From positions 1-31,179 of the forward strand of contig JAJYQZ010000295.1 in NCBI GenBank assembly GCA_021794335.1: 31,179 bases of DNA. The letters are read 5' to 3'. Source of the DNA: a bacterium (GTDB taxonomy: Bacteria > SZUA-79 > Acidulodesulfobacterales > Acidulodesulfobacteraceae). A program made the translations under genes and the position numbers. The first letter of the stretch is position 1. Every line of letters begins with the position of its first letter. Positions 1 through 7,452 of this stretch are shown one piece after another. The notes under the pieces were generated by a model that was not told where the DNA came from, did no database searches, and worked only from the letters and a program-made list of their open reading frames with translations.

Positions 1-736
1 TCTCTAATTCTTTCTTTAATTTACATGCTTCTTCCTCTCTGTATTTAAATTTGTCAAGGATAGAAGGGTCATAATGGCCTCTATCGTTTTGGTAGATTTT
101 AAATGACACTGTTTCTATATTTTTTATAGATTTAAAATCACATTCTTTCATTACCCAATATTTATGTTTTTCAATGCAATTTTCTTGGTCCCTTAAATAA
201 ACAACAAAGAAATGCCTATCATCATTAAGCAAATCTTGATATTTAAAATTAAAACCGAGATTTCTATCATTATCAACTAAATGGGTTGATTTCACCTGGA
301 CGGAACGAAATATAATCTTGTATCCTGTGCTATTACATTGAGGATTCTTACACATATTTTCTTTTACTGCAACTGGACTGCCACATAAATTGCAAATAGG
401 AAACTCTTCAAGAGTATTCGTTTGACATATCGGGCATGTATTACTTTGCGAACTCACGTCAATTCTTGTAAATATTCCGCCGCAGTTACGGCACTTTTTA
501 GCTTTTTTTATACTTGTTTTTTCGATAGTTTCATAATTTTTACAATTTTCATTAATGCAATGAATGGTATGTGTATTGTCCCAAGGGGATCCGCATAGAG
601 CGCAGATAAATTTCATAGCTAAAATATCGACCCTTTCATCATAAGGAGGTAAAAATACAATCCAACCTCTTTTAGAAAGCTCAAAAGCCACCATATTTTC
701 ACCAATTTTGCCAAATTGGCCTACTTTAAAATCCAT
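1..736 (-). CDS. PD-(D/E)XK-type nuclease with three inserted zinc ribbons (3' end outside window)
   Basis: An open frame runs leftward from ATG at 734-736 through position 1, giving at least 245 residues without a stop. The N-terminus (G-x-F-G-K-I-G-E13...L-S-K-R-G-W) and the core residues E13, D37 and Q147-V-K149 match the layout of small PD-(D/E)XK nucleases such as the group I intron-associated endonuclease family (PDDEXK_5). Unusually, about 110 residues separate D37 from QVK and hold six cysteine pairs: C45/C48 with C60/C65, C82/C85 with C101/C104, and C115/C118 with C129/C134, which suggests three zinc ribbons inserted in the nuclease core. Family-level function (DNA cleavage) is inferred. 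The gene lies at the left edge of the element, divergent from the rep-par genes, and could be a defence or DNA-processing cargo gene. Confidence 0.6.
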   Translation of the reverse strand, partial: MDFKVGQFGKIGENMVAFELSKRGWIVFLPPYDERVDILAMKFICALCGSPWDNTHTIHCINENCKNYETIEKTSIKKAKKCRNCGGIFTRIDVSSQSNTCPICQTNTLEEFPICNLCGSPVAVKENMCKNPQCNSTGYKIIFRSVQVKSTHLVDNDRNLGFNFKYQDLLNDDRHFFVVYLRDQENCIEKHKYWVMKECDFKSIKNIETVSFKIYQNDRGHYDPSILDKFKYREEEACKLKKELE

Positions 737-786
737 TTATAATTACCTCATTTTAATTTTACTTTTGGCTTGCAATATATGTTGTG

Positions 787-1156
787 AAAGCTTTATTTTC
801 TTAAATTACTATATATAGGTATTTTGGAGCTCCCAAAGATACTACATATTGTAAAAAGCATTTTATTACACTCGAATTTACAACATTATAGGCTAAAGAT
901 GAGCATTAAAGCTTGGGCAATTTTCAAAACGAAAAGTAATCAACATTGATTTTCTTAACGATAATTTGACAACGATAAAGCCGTTATCAAATTATCTAAA
1001 AATCAATGCTACGCAAAATTAGACAGCCAAAAAGCCGGCTATCTAATTTTGTTGATAACTTTTCTGAAAATTGCGACGGCGGCGGTCAAAATCTTTTAAA
1101 TTTAAAAGCGACCTAACCCCCGGCCCCCTTAGCAAAGGGGGAGAAAAAGCAAAAGC
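787..1156. repeat. Long direct repeat, copy A, with branched inverted-repeat core
   Basis: This ~370-bp stretch is repeated almost perfectly at 7035-7407, in the same orientation. The only differences I see are one C/T change near 1112 and the length of a C-run near 1117-1123. It holds no ORF. Positions 917-1074 form a nested inverted repeat. The outer stem is 917-925 with 1066-1074, continuing 931-944 with 1051-1064. It encloses two hairpins: 944-974 with 982-1008, and 1014-1028 with 1037-1051. The element ends with a CCCCCTT/AAGGGGG hairpin (1124-1141) and GCAAAAGC. It fills the gap between the two divergent genes at the left. Confidence 0.9.
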
Positions 1157-1243
1157 AAAAGATTAAGACTTTTCAAGAATATTAATACTCCATTTGACAT
1201 TAATTAACATTTTTCGTATATTAGATATTATTCATTAAAATTA

Positions 1244-1702
1244 TTATTCACTATTACCTGCAATCCTCTTTTTTTGAACAGGTTCTGGATTTCCTTTCTG
1301 CTTCTTTTGTTTTTTTAGAAATTTTTCAAAATATCCGCTAAGACAAGTTTCTATACCTTCTATTAACATTTTATCTGAAGAAGCGTATATCTGTTTAATA
1401 ATTTGTATCTTTTTTTCAATATTAACATTTACTTTAGATTCTTGTATATGAATGAAAGTTGATTTATTATCCGGAAGATAATCCTCGATAAAGTAATCAA
1501 ACGGAACATTAAAATATTTAGATATCTTAAGCAAATAATCTATGGGTATTTTAAATTTCCCTGTTTCATATTTCCAAATTTGCAAAGTATCTAAATTTAA
1601 TAACTCTGCCATTGTTTCTACTTTAATCTTAAGTTCAGTTCTTTTAGATTCAAGCTTTTTGCCGATATATTTAAATAATTCTACATCCTTACTTTTGGGC
1701 AT
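1244..1702 (-). CDS. XRE-family transcriptional repressor
   Basis: This 152-residue protein begins with a helix-turn-helix of the XRE/Cro-C1 type (about residues 10-70), including the typical N-L-D-T-L-Q-I-W-K-Y-E-T-G-K recognition region and an F-N-V-P-F-D-Y-F end of the fold. The rest is a charged tail with a Lys-rich C-terminus, probably for oligomerisation. It is divergent from the replication-initiator-like gene at 1843. The shared 140-bp gap holds two operator-like palindromes, which also occur at 9123-9180. By analogy with ImmR or C1 regulators of mobile elements, it likely represses both the replication and the transfer promoters. That role is inferred from position. A GGGGAT sequence 8 bases before the start is a weak ribosome site. 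Confidence 0.8.
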   Translation of the reverse strand: MPKSKDVELFKYIGKKLESKRTELKIKVETMAELLNLDTLQIWKYETGKFKIPIDYLLKISKYFNVPFDYFIEDYLPDNKSTFIHIQESKVNVNIEKKIQIIKQIYASSDKMLIEGIETCLSGYFEKFLKKQKKQKGNPEPVQKKRIAGNSE

Positions 1703-1773
1703 TTCTGTTTATCCCCATTAAAAATTATTTTTTATTAACACATACATTATTACAACAAAATCTTATTAAATCC

Positions 1774-1842
1774 ATTATCTTAAAAATAGTTACTTTATTT
1801 TTTTACTTGACATATTATCTTAAAGATAATACTATTTAAAAT
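1774..1842 (+). promoter_or_regulatory. Promoter with twin operators; leaderless transcript predicted
   Basis: TTGACA (1807-1812) and TACTAT (1830-1835) are separated by 17 bases. The spacer is almost filled by the palindrome ATTATCTTAAAGATAAT (1814-1830). A diverged copy, ATTATCTTAAAAATAGT (1774-1790), is centred 40 bp upstream. The -10 box ends 7 bases before the ATG at 1843, so transcription should start at or next to the start codon. There is no Shine-Dalgarno sequence. The same arrangement recurs at 9123-9191. Confidence 0.75.
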
Positions 1843-2832
1843 ATGTCAGAAGAAAAAATTACATTTGAAAATAAAATAACAGCTCCGTTTACGTGGGTCG
1901 AAAACGAACTTCTTAGGTCTAAATCGCTATCATTAGAAGCGATAGGCTTATATATGATATTAAGGTCGTTCGGCGGCACGTCATACCCTTCAATAGAATA
2001 TTTATGCAGTTTAGGAAAAGTGGGAAGGGATAAACTGCACAGGATAATAAACGAACTAATCGAAACTAAATTATTACTGAAAAAACAAAAAAGACAAAAC
2101 GGCTCTTTTTCCAGAACCATTTATAGAATTTTATCGGTCAGCGACGATTATAAAATTATATATAAAGAATTTATCGGAGAAGAACTCGAAAATCAGCAAA
2201 CCCTTGATAATGCTAAATCCTATCCGTGCCCTGAAAAACCGTCAACGGTAAAACCGTCAACGGTAAATCCGCTACTAATAAGAATAATAGATAAAGAAGA
2301 ATCATTAGTAAAAGAAAAACCACACACACAAAAAGAAGAAGAAGAAAAGAGCGTGTGTGAAAGCGATATCGAAAAGCAGGTAGAAAAAATCAAAGAAATA
2401 GAACTATATAAAAATTCCGAACCTGGAATTTTAAAAAAATTGGTTATGCAATACGGCGAAAAAGTTTTTAAAGCTGCTGTATATATTAAAGCCGTTAATA
2501 AAAAAATAATAGTAAGAAATCCGGAAGGATTATTAATTACTACATTGCGGAATAAATTATACTCCGAGGTCAGCGAAGATAAAAAAAGTAATAACATAAA
2601 CATAAACGGCGATGTAGAAAAGTTAAATATGCAGTATAAGAATTTTGAAGTTTACGATAATGAAAAAATAGAAGAAATTATCGCTTTAATGGGAAAAATA
2701 GCTTTTAGGACTGATAATACAAGCAGGGGAATAACTGTAACGCACGCAACAAATTACGCAGAATTTGCGAATTTTTTAAATAAATTCAGATTAAAATTAT
2801 GCGAAAAATCTAATACGGATAATACGTCCTAA
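1843..2832 (+). CDS. HTH_36-type replication-initiator-like protein
   Basis: This 329-residue protein starts with the I-T-A-P-F-T-W-V-x-N-E-L-L-R...L-S-x-E-A-I-G-L-Y-x-I-L-R pattern typical of helix-turn-helix (HTH_36) proteins found as plasmid and phage replication initiators or replisome organisers. The winged-helix region spans about residues 10-100. A low-complexity linker (about 135-180, Pro-Ser-Thr-Val repeats and Glu runs) leads to a helical C-terminal region. It is followed by parA and parB, as in plasmid maintenance modules. Initiator function is inferred from the domain and the context. Transcription appears leaderless and under the twin operators upstream. A repeated KPSTVKPSTV segment near residue 135 is a small internal tandem repeat. 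Confidence 0.65.
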   Translation: MSEEKITFENKITAPFTWVENELLRSKSLSLEAIGLYMILRSFGGTSYPSIEYLCSLGKVGRDKLHRIINELIETKLLLKKQKRQNGSFSRTIYRILSVSDDYKIIYKEFIGEELENQQTLDNAKSYPCPEKPSTVKPSTVNPLLIRIIDKEESLVKEKPHTQKEEEEKSVCESDIEKQVEKIKEIELYKNSEPGILKKLVMQYGEKVFKAAVYIKAVNKKIIVRNPEGLLITTLRNKLYSEVSEDKKSNNININGDVEKLNMQYKNFEVYDNEKIEEIIALMGKIAFRTDNTSRGITVTHATNYAEFANFLNKFRLKLCEKSNTDNTS

Positions 2833-2834
2833 AG

Positions 2835-2851
2835 TGTCCGCCCGGCGGACA
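2835..2851. repeat. 17-bp palindrome TGTCCGCC-N-GGCGGACA, copy 1
   Basis: Perfect 8-bp arms surround a central C. It lies in the 49-bp gap between the initiator-like gene and the ATG of parA. It is one of four copies in the element and none in the chromosomal part. It is a candidate ParB-binding parS site or an operator. Confidence 0.85.
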
Positions 2852-2881
2852 GTAAAAATTAATTTTTTAAACGGAGGCGGT

Positions 2882-3619
2882 ATGGTGATAGTTATAATGA
2901 ACCAGAAAGGCGGAGTAGGGAAGACGACGACGGCGGTAAACTTGGCGGTTGCTTTAAAAAGGAATTACGAAAGGATATTACTTGTCGATATGGATCCGCA
3001 AGCTAATGCGGGAACGCATTTAGGCATAAGGGCGGATGAAAATAATTCTATCGCAAACGTATTTGCGGGAACGAAGAAAATACCGGATATCGTAAAAAAT
3101 GCCGAAGGTATCGACGTGGCGCCGAGCAATATAAGTCTGGCAGGAATTGAGCTTCAAATCGTAAACGAGATAGGCAGGGAAATGATATTAAAGGACATTT
3201 TGAAAGACATTAACTACGACGTAGTTATTATCGACTGTCCGCCGAGCTTAGGCTTATTATCCGTTAATGCTTTGACTGCTGCGGATAAAGTTATCATTCC
3301 GGTTCTTACGGATTATTTTGCAAGGGAAGGACTGGCAGACTTTTTAAGAACTGTCCAAAAAGTCAAAAGCACGTTGAATAATAAACTTTCGATTTTAGGT
3401 TATCTCGCTACTAATTACGATAATACTGCGATATCCAAAGACGCTTTGGAAAGCCTTCAAAGCCATTTTGAAGGGCAGGTATTTAAAACGGTGATAAGAA
3501 TAAACACGCACTTGAAAGAAGCTCCAGGAGCAGGCAAGAGCATATTTGCGTATAAGAAATGCAGGGGATATGAAGATTATGAAAAATTAGGAGAAGAAGT
3601 CTATGAAAAAATTAAATGA
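2882..3619 (+). CDS. parA: ParA partition ATPase
   Basis: This is a 245-residue Walker-type ParA/Soj ATPase. The deviant Walker A motif KGGVGKTTT lies near residues 9-17, the D-M-D-P-Q-A-N motif follows in the next strand, and V-I-I-D-C-P-P-S-L-G forms the Walker B region. ParA uses ATP-dependent nucleoid binding to move ParB-bound DNA to daughter cells. I place the start at ATG 2882, behind GGAGGCGG (2873-2880). A longer in-frame GTG at 2834 would translate straight through the palindrome and has no ribosome site. The 3' end overlaps parB by 17 bases, which implies translational coupling. In integrative elements ParAB stabilises the excised circular form. Confidence 0.95.
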   Translation: MVIVIMNQKGGVGKTTTAVNLAVALKRNYERILLVDMDPQANAGTHLGIRADENNSIANVFAGTKKIPDIVKNAEGIDVAPSNISLAGIELQIVNEIGREMILKDILKDINYDVVIIDCPPSLGLLSVNALTAADKVIIPVLTDYFAREGLADFLRTVQKVKSTLNNKLSILGYLATNYDNTAISKDALESLQSHFEGQVFKTVIRINTHLKEAPGAGKSIFAYKKCRGYEDYEKLGEEVYEKIK

Positions 3620-4841
3620 TCCGCTTTCCTGGATAGGGGAAAATAAAAACAAGTTTATGGACAGCATTAGCCTTCTCGGATTTGAAAGCATAATAACCGA
3701 AGAACAGGTAAGAAAAGATTTTAACGAAGAAAGGCTAAACGAACTAGCAGAGTCCATAAAAGCGCACGGCGTAATAGAGCCTTTAATCGTCAGGGAAACT
3801 AAAGAGTTAAATAAGTATATATTAATTGCGGGAGAAAGGAGATTCAGGGCGGCCAAGATTGCAGGGCTTGAAAACGTCCCCTGCATTATTAAATACGATA
3901 TCAAGGATGAAGACATTATTATTCTGCAGCTGATAGAAAATGGACAGCGGGAAGATTTGAACCCGTTAGAACTTAACGCCGTTTATAAAAAATTGCAGGA
4001 TTCCGGTTTGTCGATAAGGGATATAGCCGAGAAAATCGGCAAAAGCAAATCTCACGTCCAGGAAGTATTATCCATTTCAAAACTTAATGCCGATGAAAAG
4101 GTGTCCGCCGGGCGGACACTTAAAAAAGCCGTAGAACTTTCAAAAATTAAAGACGAAAGCAAGAGAAAAGAACTAATCGGGAAAGATAATATTTCGACAA
4201 AAGAAATAAAAAAGGTAAGGACGGAAGGCGAAGAATTAAAAGATAAAAGACGAAAGGAAGAAAACGTATCATATTACAAAACGATTATAGATTTTCAAAA
4301 TGACGTTATCACATATGACCAAGCGGAAGAAGCTTTATTAGGTTTAGGAATGCCTGTGGAGCAAGTAAAAAAACATCTTAAAACTTCAGATGAAATTAAA
4401 GCAATTAAGAAAAGAAATTTAATAGAGGAGATTTTAGAGGCTTACAAATTAGATTCTTATACGTATGAAGAAGCTGAAAAGTTATTAACCGATGAAACAG
4501 GAAACATAAAAGAAGCAAGATATTTGTTAGCTGCTTATAACGAAAATGAGACAAACCAACAGTGGGAGCAAAATGATATTAAAACCGGCGAAGAAACGAA
4601 TACGAAAACACAAGAGCCGAACGATAATAATCAAGGTGTTACTTTGGAAGATAAAATTAAGCAGTTTAACACCCTGCATAATAATATAATCGTAGAACTC
4701 GGTAAGGCTAAAGATATTAAATCACATAGCTTGCCGCCGGTGCAGACTGGAGAAGCTACGGTAATAAAGATAGCTTTTAAAAGTCAGAATTTAGTAGGCG
4801 ATTTAATCAATATTTTAAACAAGTCTTTTCCGGTGAAATAA
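3603..4841 (+). CDS. parB: ParB/Spo0J-like partition protein with C-terminal extension
   Basis: This is a 412-residue ParB family protein. The N-terminal CTPase/ParB domain (about residues 30-130) contains G-E-R-R-F-R-A and E-N-G-Q-R-E-D-L-N-P-L-E, the nucleotide-binding boxes of the family. An HTH follows (I-R-D-I-A-E-K-I-G-K-S-K-S-H-V). The C-terminal half is longer than in chromosomal ParB (about 280-300 residues) and has two related helical segments, Y-D-Q-A-E-E-A-L-L and Y-E-E-A-E-K-L-L, of unknown role. One copy of the 17-bp palindrome is inside the coding region at 4102-4118, right after the HTH domain, and is translated as S-A-G-R-T. ParB loads on parS and clamps DNA for ParA-driven segregation. 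Confidence 0.93.
   Translation: MKKLNDPLSWIGENKNKFMDSISLLGFESIITEEQVRKDFNEERLNELAESIKAHGVIEPLIVRETKELNKYILIAGERRFRAAKIAGLENVPCIIKYDIKDEDIIILQLIENGQREDLNPLELNAVYKKLQDSGLSIRDIAEKIGKSKSHVQEVLSISKLNADEKVSAGRTLKKAVELSKIKDESKRKELIGKDNISTKEIKKVRTEGEELKDKRRKEENVSYYKTIIDFQNDVITYDQAEEALLGLGMPVEQVKKHLKTSDEIKAIKKRNLIEEILEAYKLDSYTYEEAEKLLTDETGNIKEARYLLAAYNENETNQQWEQNDIKTGEETNTKTQEPNDNNQGVTLEDKIKQFNTLHNNIIVELGKAKDIKSHSLPPVQTGEATVIKIAFKSQNLVGDLINILNKSFPVK
4102..4118. repeat. 17-bp palindrome TGTCCGCC-N-GGCGGACA, copy 2 (inside parB)
   Basis: Perfect arms with a central G, extended by one further pair (G/C) on each side. It lies in frame in parB between the HTH and the C-terminal region. A palindrome kept within a coding sequence suggests a DNA-level role, such as parS, or a past insertion that preserved the frame. 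Confidence 0.85.
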
Positions 4842-4856
4842 AGGAGGTGAAATATT

Positions 4857-5141
4857 ATGGATACGGAAAAAATTAAAGAGGAAATTAACGGCGAGATAGA
4901 AAGTTATATTAAGAAAAAAGATAAAACTGCTTATTTGTTAAATGATTTTTTATCGGAATTAAAAAAGATGAATGAAAACAAAATCCCGTTAAAAGAACAG
5001 GTTGAAATTATGAATAAATTTTTTGATAGTAAAATCTCTAAACATAAATTAGCAGAATTTTTAGTCAAGAATAAGATAAGAAAGATTATAAAAAGAACGG
5101 CGGTAAAGAAAGGAAACGGAAATGAAAAAGATAAAAAATAA
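4857..5141 (+). CDS. Small helical protein downstream of parB
   Basis: This 94-residue, highly charged protein (rich in Lys and Glu) has no signal peptide or membrane segment. It is predicted to be mostly helical, with a basic tail (K-I-R-K-I-I-K-R-T-A-V-K-K). A strong AAGGAGGTG ribosome site precedes the ATG, and the gene lies 15 bases after parB, so it belongs to the rep-par transcript. I do not recognise a family. The basic C-terminus and the position would fit a small DNA-binding accessory protein, but that is conjecture. Confidence 0.6.
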   Translation: MDTEKIKEEINGEIESYIKKKDKTAYLLNDFLSELKKMNENKIPLKEQVEIMNKFFDSKISKHKLAEFLVKNKIRKIIKRTAVKKGNGNEKDKK

Positions 5142-5244
5142 TCCGGGTTTTGGCGGGAAAAAGATAAAAATAACCTTTGAGGAAACCTTTGAAACGAAAA
5201 TCAAAAGTAAAAAAGGGGGGAACATCCCCCCTTTACCCCCCTTT

Positions 5245-5523
5245 TGCGCCCGTCGTCCGTGCCCTGAATGGTTGGCTTCGCCAAACGCTTCGCTATCCAT
5301 CCACGGCACGACCACCCCAAAAAATCTTGTTTCACAAATTGCCTTCGGCAAACGCTTCGCTAATTTGTGGTTTGTCTTCGCCAAACTAAAATTTGCTGGC
5401 GCAAATTTTAAAACAAGACCGCACTTAAATTTCTGCGAAATTTATTTTTGCTGCGCAAAAACCGTAAACGCTTTTTTTGGGGTGGTCGTGCCGTGGATGG
5501 AGCGTTCACGGACGACGGGCGCA
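5245..5523. repeat. Large branched inverted repeat in a gene-free stretch
   Basis: The gene-free stretch 5142-5710 is dominated by a nested inverted repeat. An outer 17-bp arm (5245-5261 with 5507-5523) and an inner, perfect 29-bp arm (5296-5324 with 5473-5501) enclose a 148-nt centre. The centre holds several small hairpins, for example AAAATTTGC-TGGC-GCAAATTTT and AAATTTC-TGC-GAAATTT, plus TTCG-capped ones. It is followed by two C-rich/G-rich hairpins at 5534-5551 and 5571-5591, and by GCAAAAGC. Short ORFs across it are artefacts of the repeats. Its layout resembles that of the repeats at 787 and 7035, though the sequence differs. Confidence 0.88.
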
Positions 5524-5710
5524 CACCCCCCGCCCCCCTCTAAAGAGGGGGAGATTGAACCCACCCCCTACCCCCTCCCGACGGGAGGGGGAAAACAAAA
5601 GCAAAAGCGGAAGACAAACTGCAAAGACTAAAGGCAAAAGCGGTAAGCAAAGACGAAAGCATTATTGAAAAAAACTTATTTAAAAACTTCTATATAAAAA
5701 GGATTTATAA

Positions 5711-5893
5711 ATGGAAACGGATATATTTGATTTAATAAAAGCAAGATATGAAATTATCGATAAAGACGGATTAGAAAAATTAATATTTATGGAAATGGGG
5801 ATTATTGGAAATTTATTATTGACGAGAGATGAATTATTATCTTTAACAAATTTCATTCAACTTAAAGCATTAAAAGAAAATTTAATAAGGTAA
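5711..5893 (+). CDS. Small hypothetical protein upstream of the coupling ATPase
   Basis: This 60-residue acidic/hydrophobic protein lacks a signal peptide. AAGGA stands 7 bases before the ATG, and the stop is 4 bases before the next start, so it is probably co-translated with the VirD4-like ATPase. I do not recognise the family. The spacing suggests it is a real gene, perhaps an accessory to the ATPase, but no domain is visible. Confidence 0.5.
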   Translation: METDIFDLIKARYEIIDKDGLEKLIFMEMGIIGNLLLTRDELLSLTNFIQLKALKENLIR

Positions 5894-5897
5894 AAAT

Positions 5898-7034
5898 ATG
5901 TTTGCAAATTGTGAGATATTGGAGACGAGAAAGGAAATTGAAATCGGTTTGCCGGACAGACATACGATTGTCTTCGGAGAAACCGGAGCCGGTAAAACCG
6001 AAAGCGTATTATTGAATTTTTGGAAAGGGAAAAAGATTATAACTATTATCGACGGCAAAGGGGAATTGGCGGCAAAAGATACGGCAAAAAAATTAAGACC
6101 GGAAGCGATCATTTACGATTTTCAATCTAACATAAATCTACTTAAAGGTTTAAGCGAAAAAGAAATATCGGAGCTGATAATTAACAGTCTATATCCGAAG
6201 GAAATATCGACGGCGGAAAGTTTTTATCAGAATTTCGCAACGCAGGCTTTAAGATTTGTTTTGAAATATGTAGAGAACCCTACTTTTGAAAAAATCTTTA
6301 TAGCTTTATATAAAGACAATATTTTAAAACTTTATAAAGAGCATGCCGGTAAAATGAGCGAGGCGGAAAAATTAATAGCGGGCGGCTTAGTGGAAGATAA
6401 AAATTACGGCGGTTATATATCCGGATTTTTAGATAAACTTCAACCTTATGCCTTATCTAAAAACTTCAATACCGAGGAAGGAGAAAATATCGACTTTTCA
6501 AAGGTAAATTGGGTAAGTTTAAGGAACATCCAGGAAGAAAACAGTATGGGAAGAATGATAATCGAAAACTTAAGGCTCAGGAAGCCTAAAGAACTGAGTT
6601 ACGAAGTCTGTCTGTGTATCGATGAGTTTGCGGATTTAATGTTTAGCGCATTTTCAAAGATTATAAAGGAAATTAGAAGCTTTAAAGTGCAGTTGGTAAT
6701 GATGACTCAAAGCTTATCGGACGCAGACAGATTTGACAGCGCATTACTGGATATTCTTCTATCGAACAGTCAAAACAAATACTTTATGAAGCAGGACAGC
6801 ATTAGAAACGAAGATATATCAAAACTTTTCGGAAATAAAATATTTGAATACAATACGAAAAGCAAGGATAATGCGGGAACTTTAGGGATAGCAAAGAGCG
6901 AAAGGAGAGACTATATTATACAGCCTCAGGCATTTAGCAAATTAAAACCAGGACATGCTTTTGCAAAAACAATGATTGACGGGACACTTGAAATAGTAGG
7001 GCTTGAATTTAGCAGGGTAGAGATTGAAAGATAA
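5898..7034 (+). CDS. VirD4/TraD-type coupling ATPase lacking membrane segments
   Basis: This 378-residue P-loop ATPase has Walker A GETGAGKT at residues 27-34, Walker B C-I-D-E-F-A-D-L near residue 240 and an M-M-T-Q-S sensor segment shortly after. These are the marks of type IV coupling proteins (VirD4/TraD/TraG), which bring the relaxase-DNA complex to the secretion channel. Unlike the usual 550-700-residue members it has no N-terminal transmembrane pair: the Walker A motif is almost at the start. A separate two-TM protein is encoded at 7453, with copy B of the long repeat between them. The gene lies close to the relaxase candidate, as coupling proteins often do. Related TraM-recognition ATPases in soluble form are the alternative reading. 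Confidence 0.8.
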   Translation: MFANCEILETRKEIEIGLPDRHTIVFGETGAGKTESVLLNFWKGKKIITIIDGKGELAAKDTAKKLRPEAIIYDFQSNINLLKGLSEKEISELIINSLYPKEISTAESFYQNFATQALRFVLKYVENPTFEKIFIALYKDNILKLYKEHAGKMSEAEKLIAGGLVEDKNYGGYISGFLDKLQPYALSKNFNTEEGENIDFSKVNWVSLRNIQEENSMGRMIIENLRLRKPKELSYEVCLCIDEFADLMFSAFSKIIKEIRSFKVQLVMMTQSLSDADRFDSALLDILLSNSQNKYFMKQDSIRNEDISKLFGNKIFEYNTKSKDNAGTLGIAKSERRDYIIQPQAFSKLKPGHAFAKTMIDGTLEIVGLEFSRVEIER

Positions 7035-7407
7035 AAAGCTTTATTTTCTTAAATTACTATATATAGGTATTTTGGAGCTCCCAAAGATACTACATATTGT
7101 AAAAAGCATTTTATTACACTCGAATTTACAACATTATAGGCTAAAGATGAGCATTAAAGCTTGGGCAATTTTCAAAACGAAAAGTAATCAACATTGATTT
7201 TCTTAACGATAATTTGACAACGATAAAGCCGTTATCAAATTATCTAAAAATCAATGCTACGCAAAATTAGACAGCCAAAAAGCCGGCTATCTAATTTTGT
7301 TGATAACTTTTCTGAAAATTGCGACGGCGGCGGTCAAAATCTTTTAAATTTAAAAGCGATCTAACCCCCCCCCAGCCCCCTTAGCAAAGGGGGAGAAAGG
7401 CAAAAGC
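7035..7407. repeat. Long direct repeat, copy B, with branched inverted-repeat core
   Basis: This second copy of the 787-1156 repeat begins one base after the stop codon of the coupling ATPase. The match runs from AAAGCTTTATTTTC to GGGGGAGAAA, with a longer C-run (7365-7373). The core (about 7165-7322) can form the same outer stem with two hairpins. It fills the whole gap to the gene at 7453. The near identity over more than 350 non-coding bases implies recent duplication, gene conversion or mobility. Confidence 0.9.
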
Positions 7408-7452
7408 TAATATTTAAAGGTAAGATTATTAAAATTAATTAAAGGAGGATGT

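Noticed and set aside
787..1156. Group II intron or retron RNA as explanation for the long repeat
   Set aside because: No reverse transcriptase is near either copy and no domain V or msr/msd-like layout was recognised.
2834..2881. GTG start 16 codons upstream for parA
   Set aside because: It would translate the palindrome and an A/T-rich leader, and the good ribosome site GGAGGCGG serves the ATG at 2882.
5122..5668. ORFs of 63-169 codons across the C-rich and inverted-repeat stretch
   Set aside because: They run through palindromes and G/C hairpins, have unlikely composition, overlap each other in several frames and have no ribosome site.
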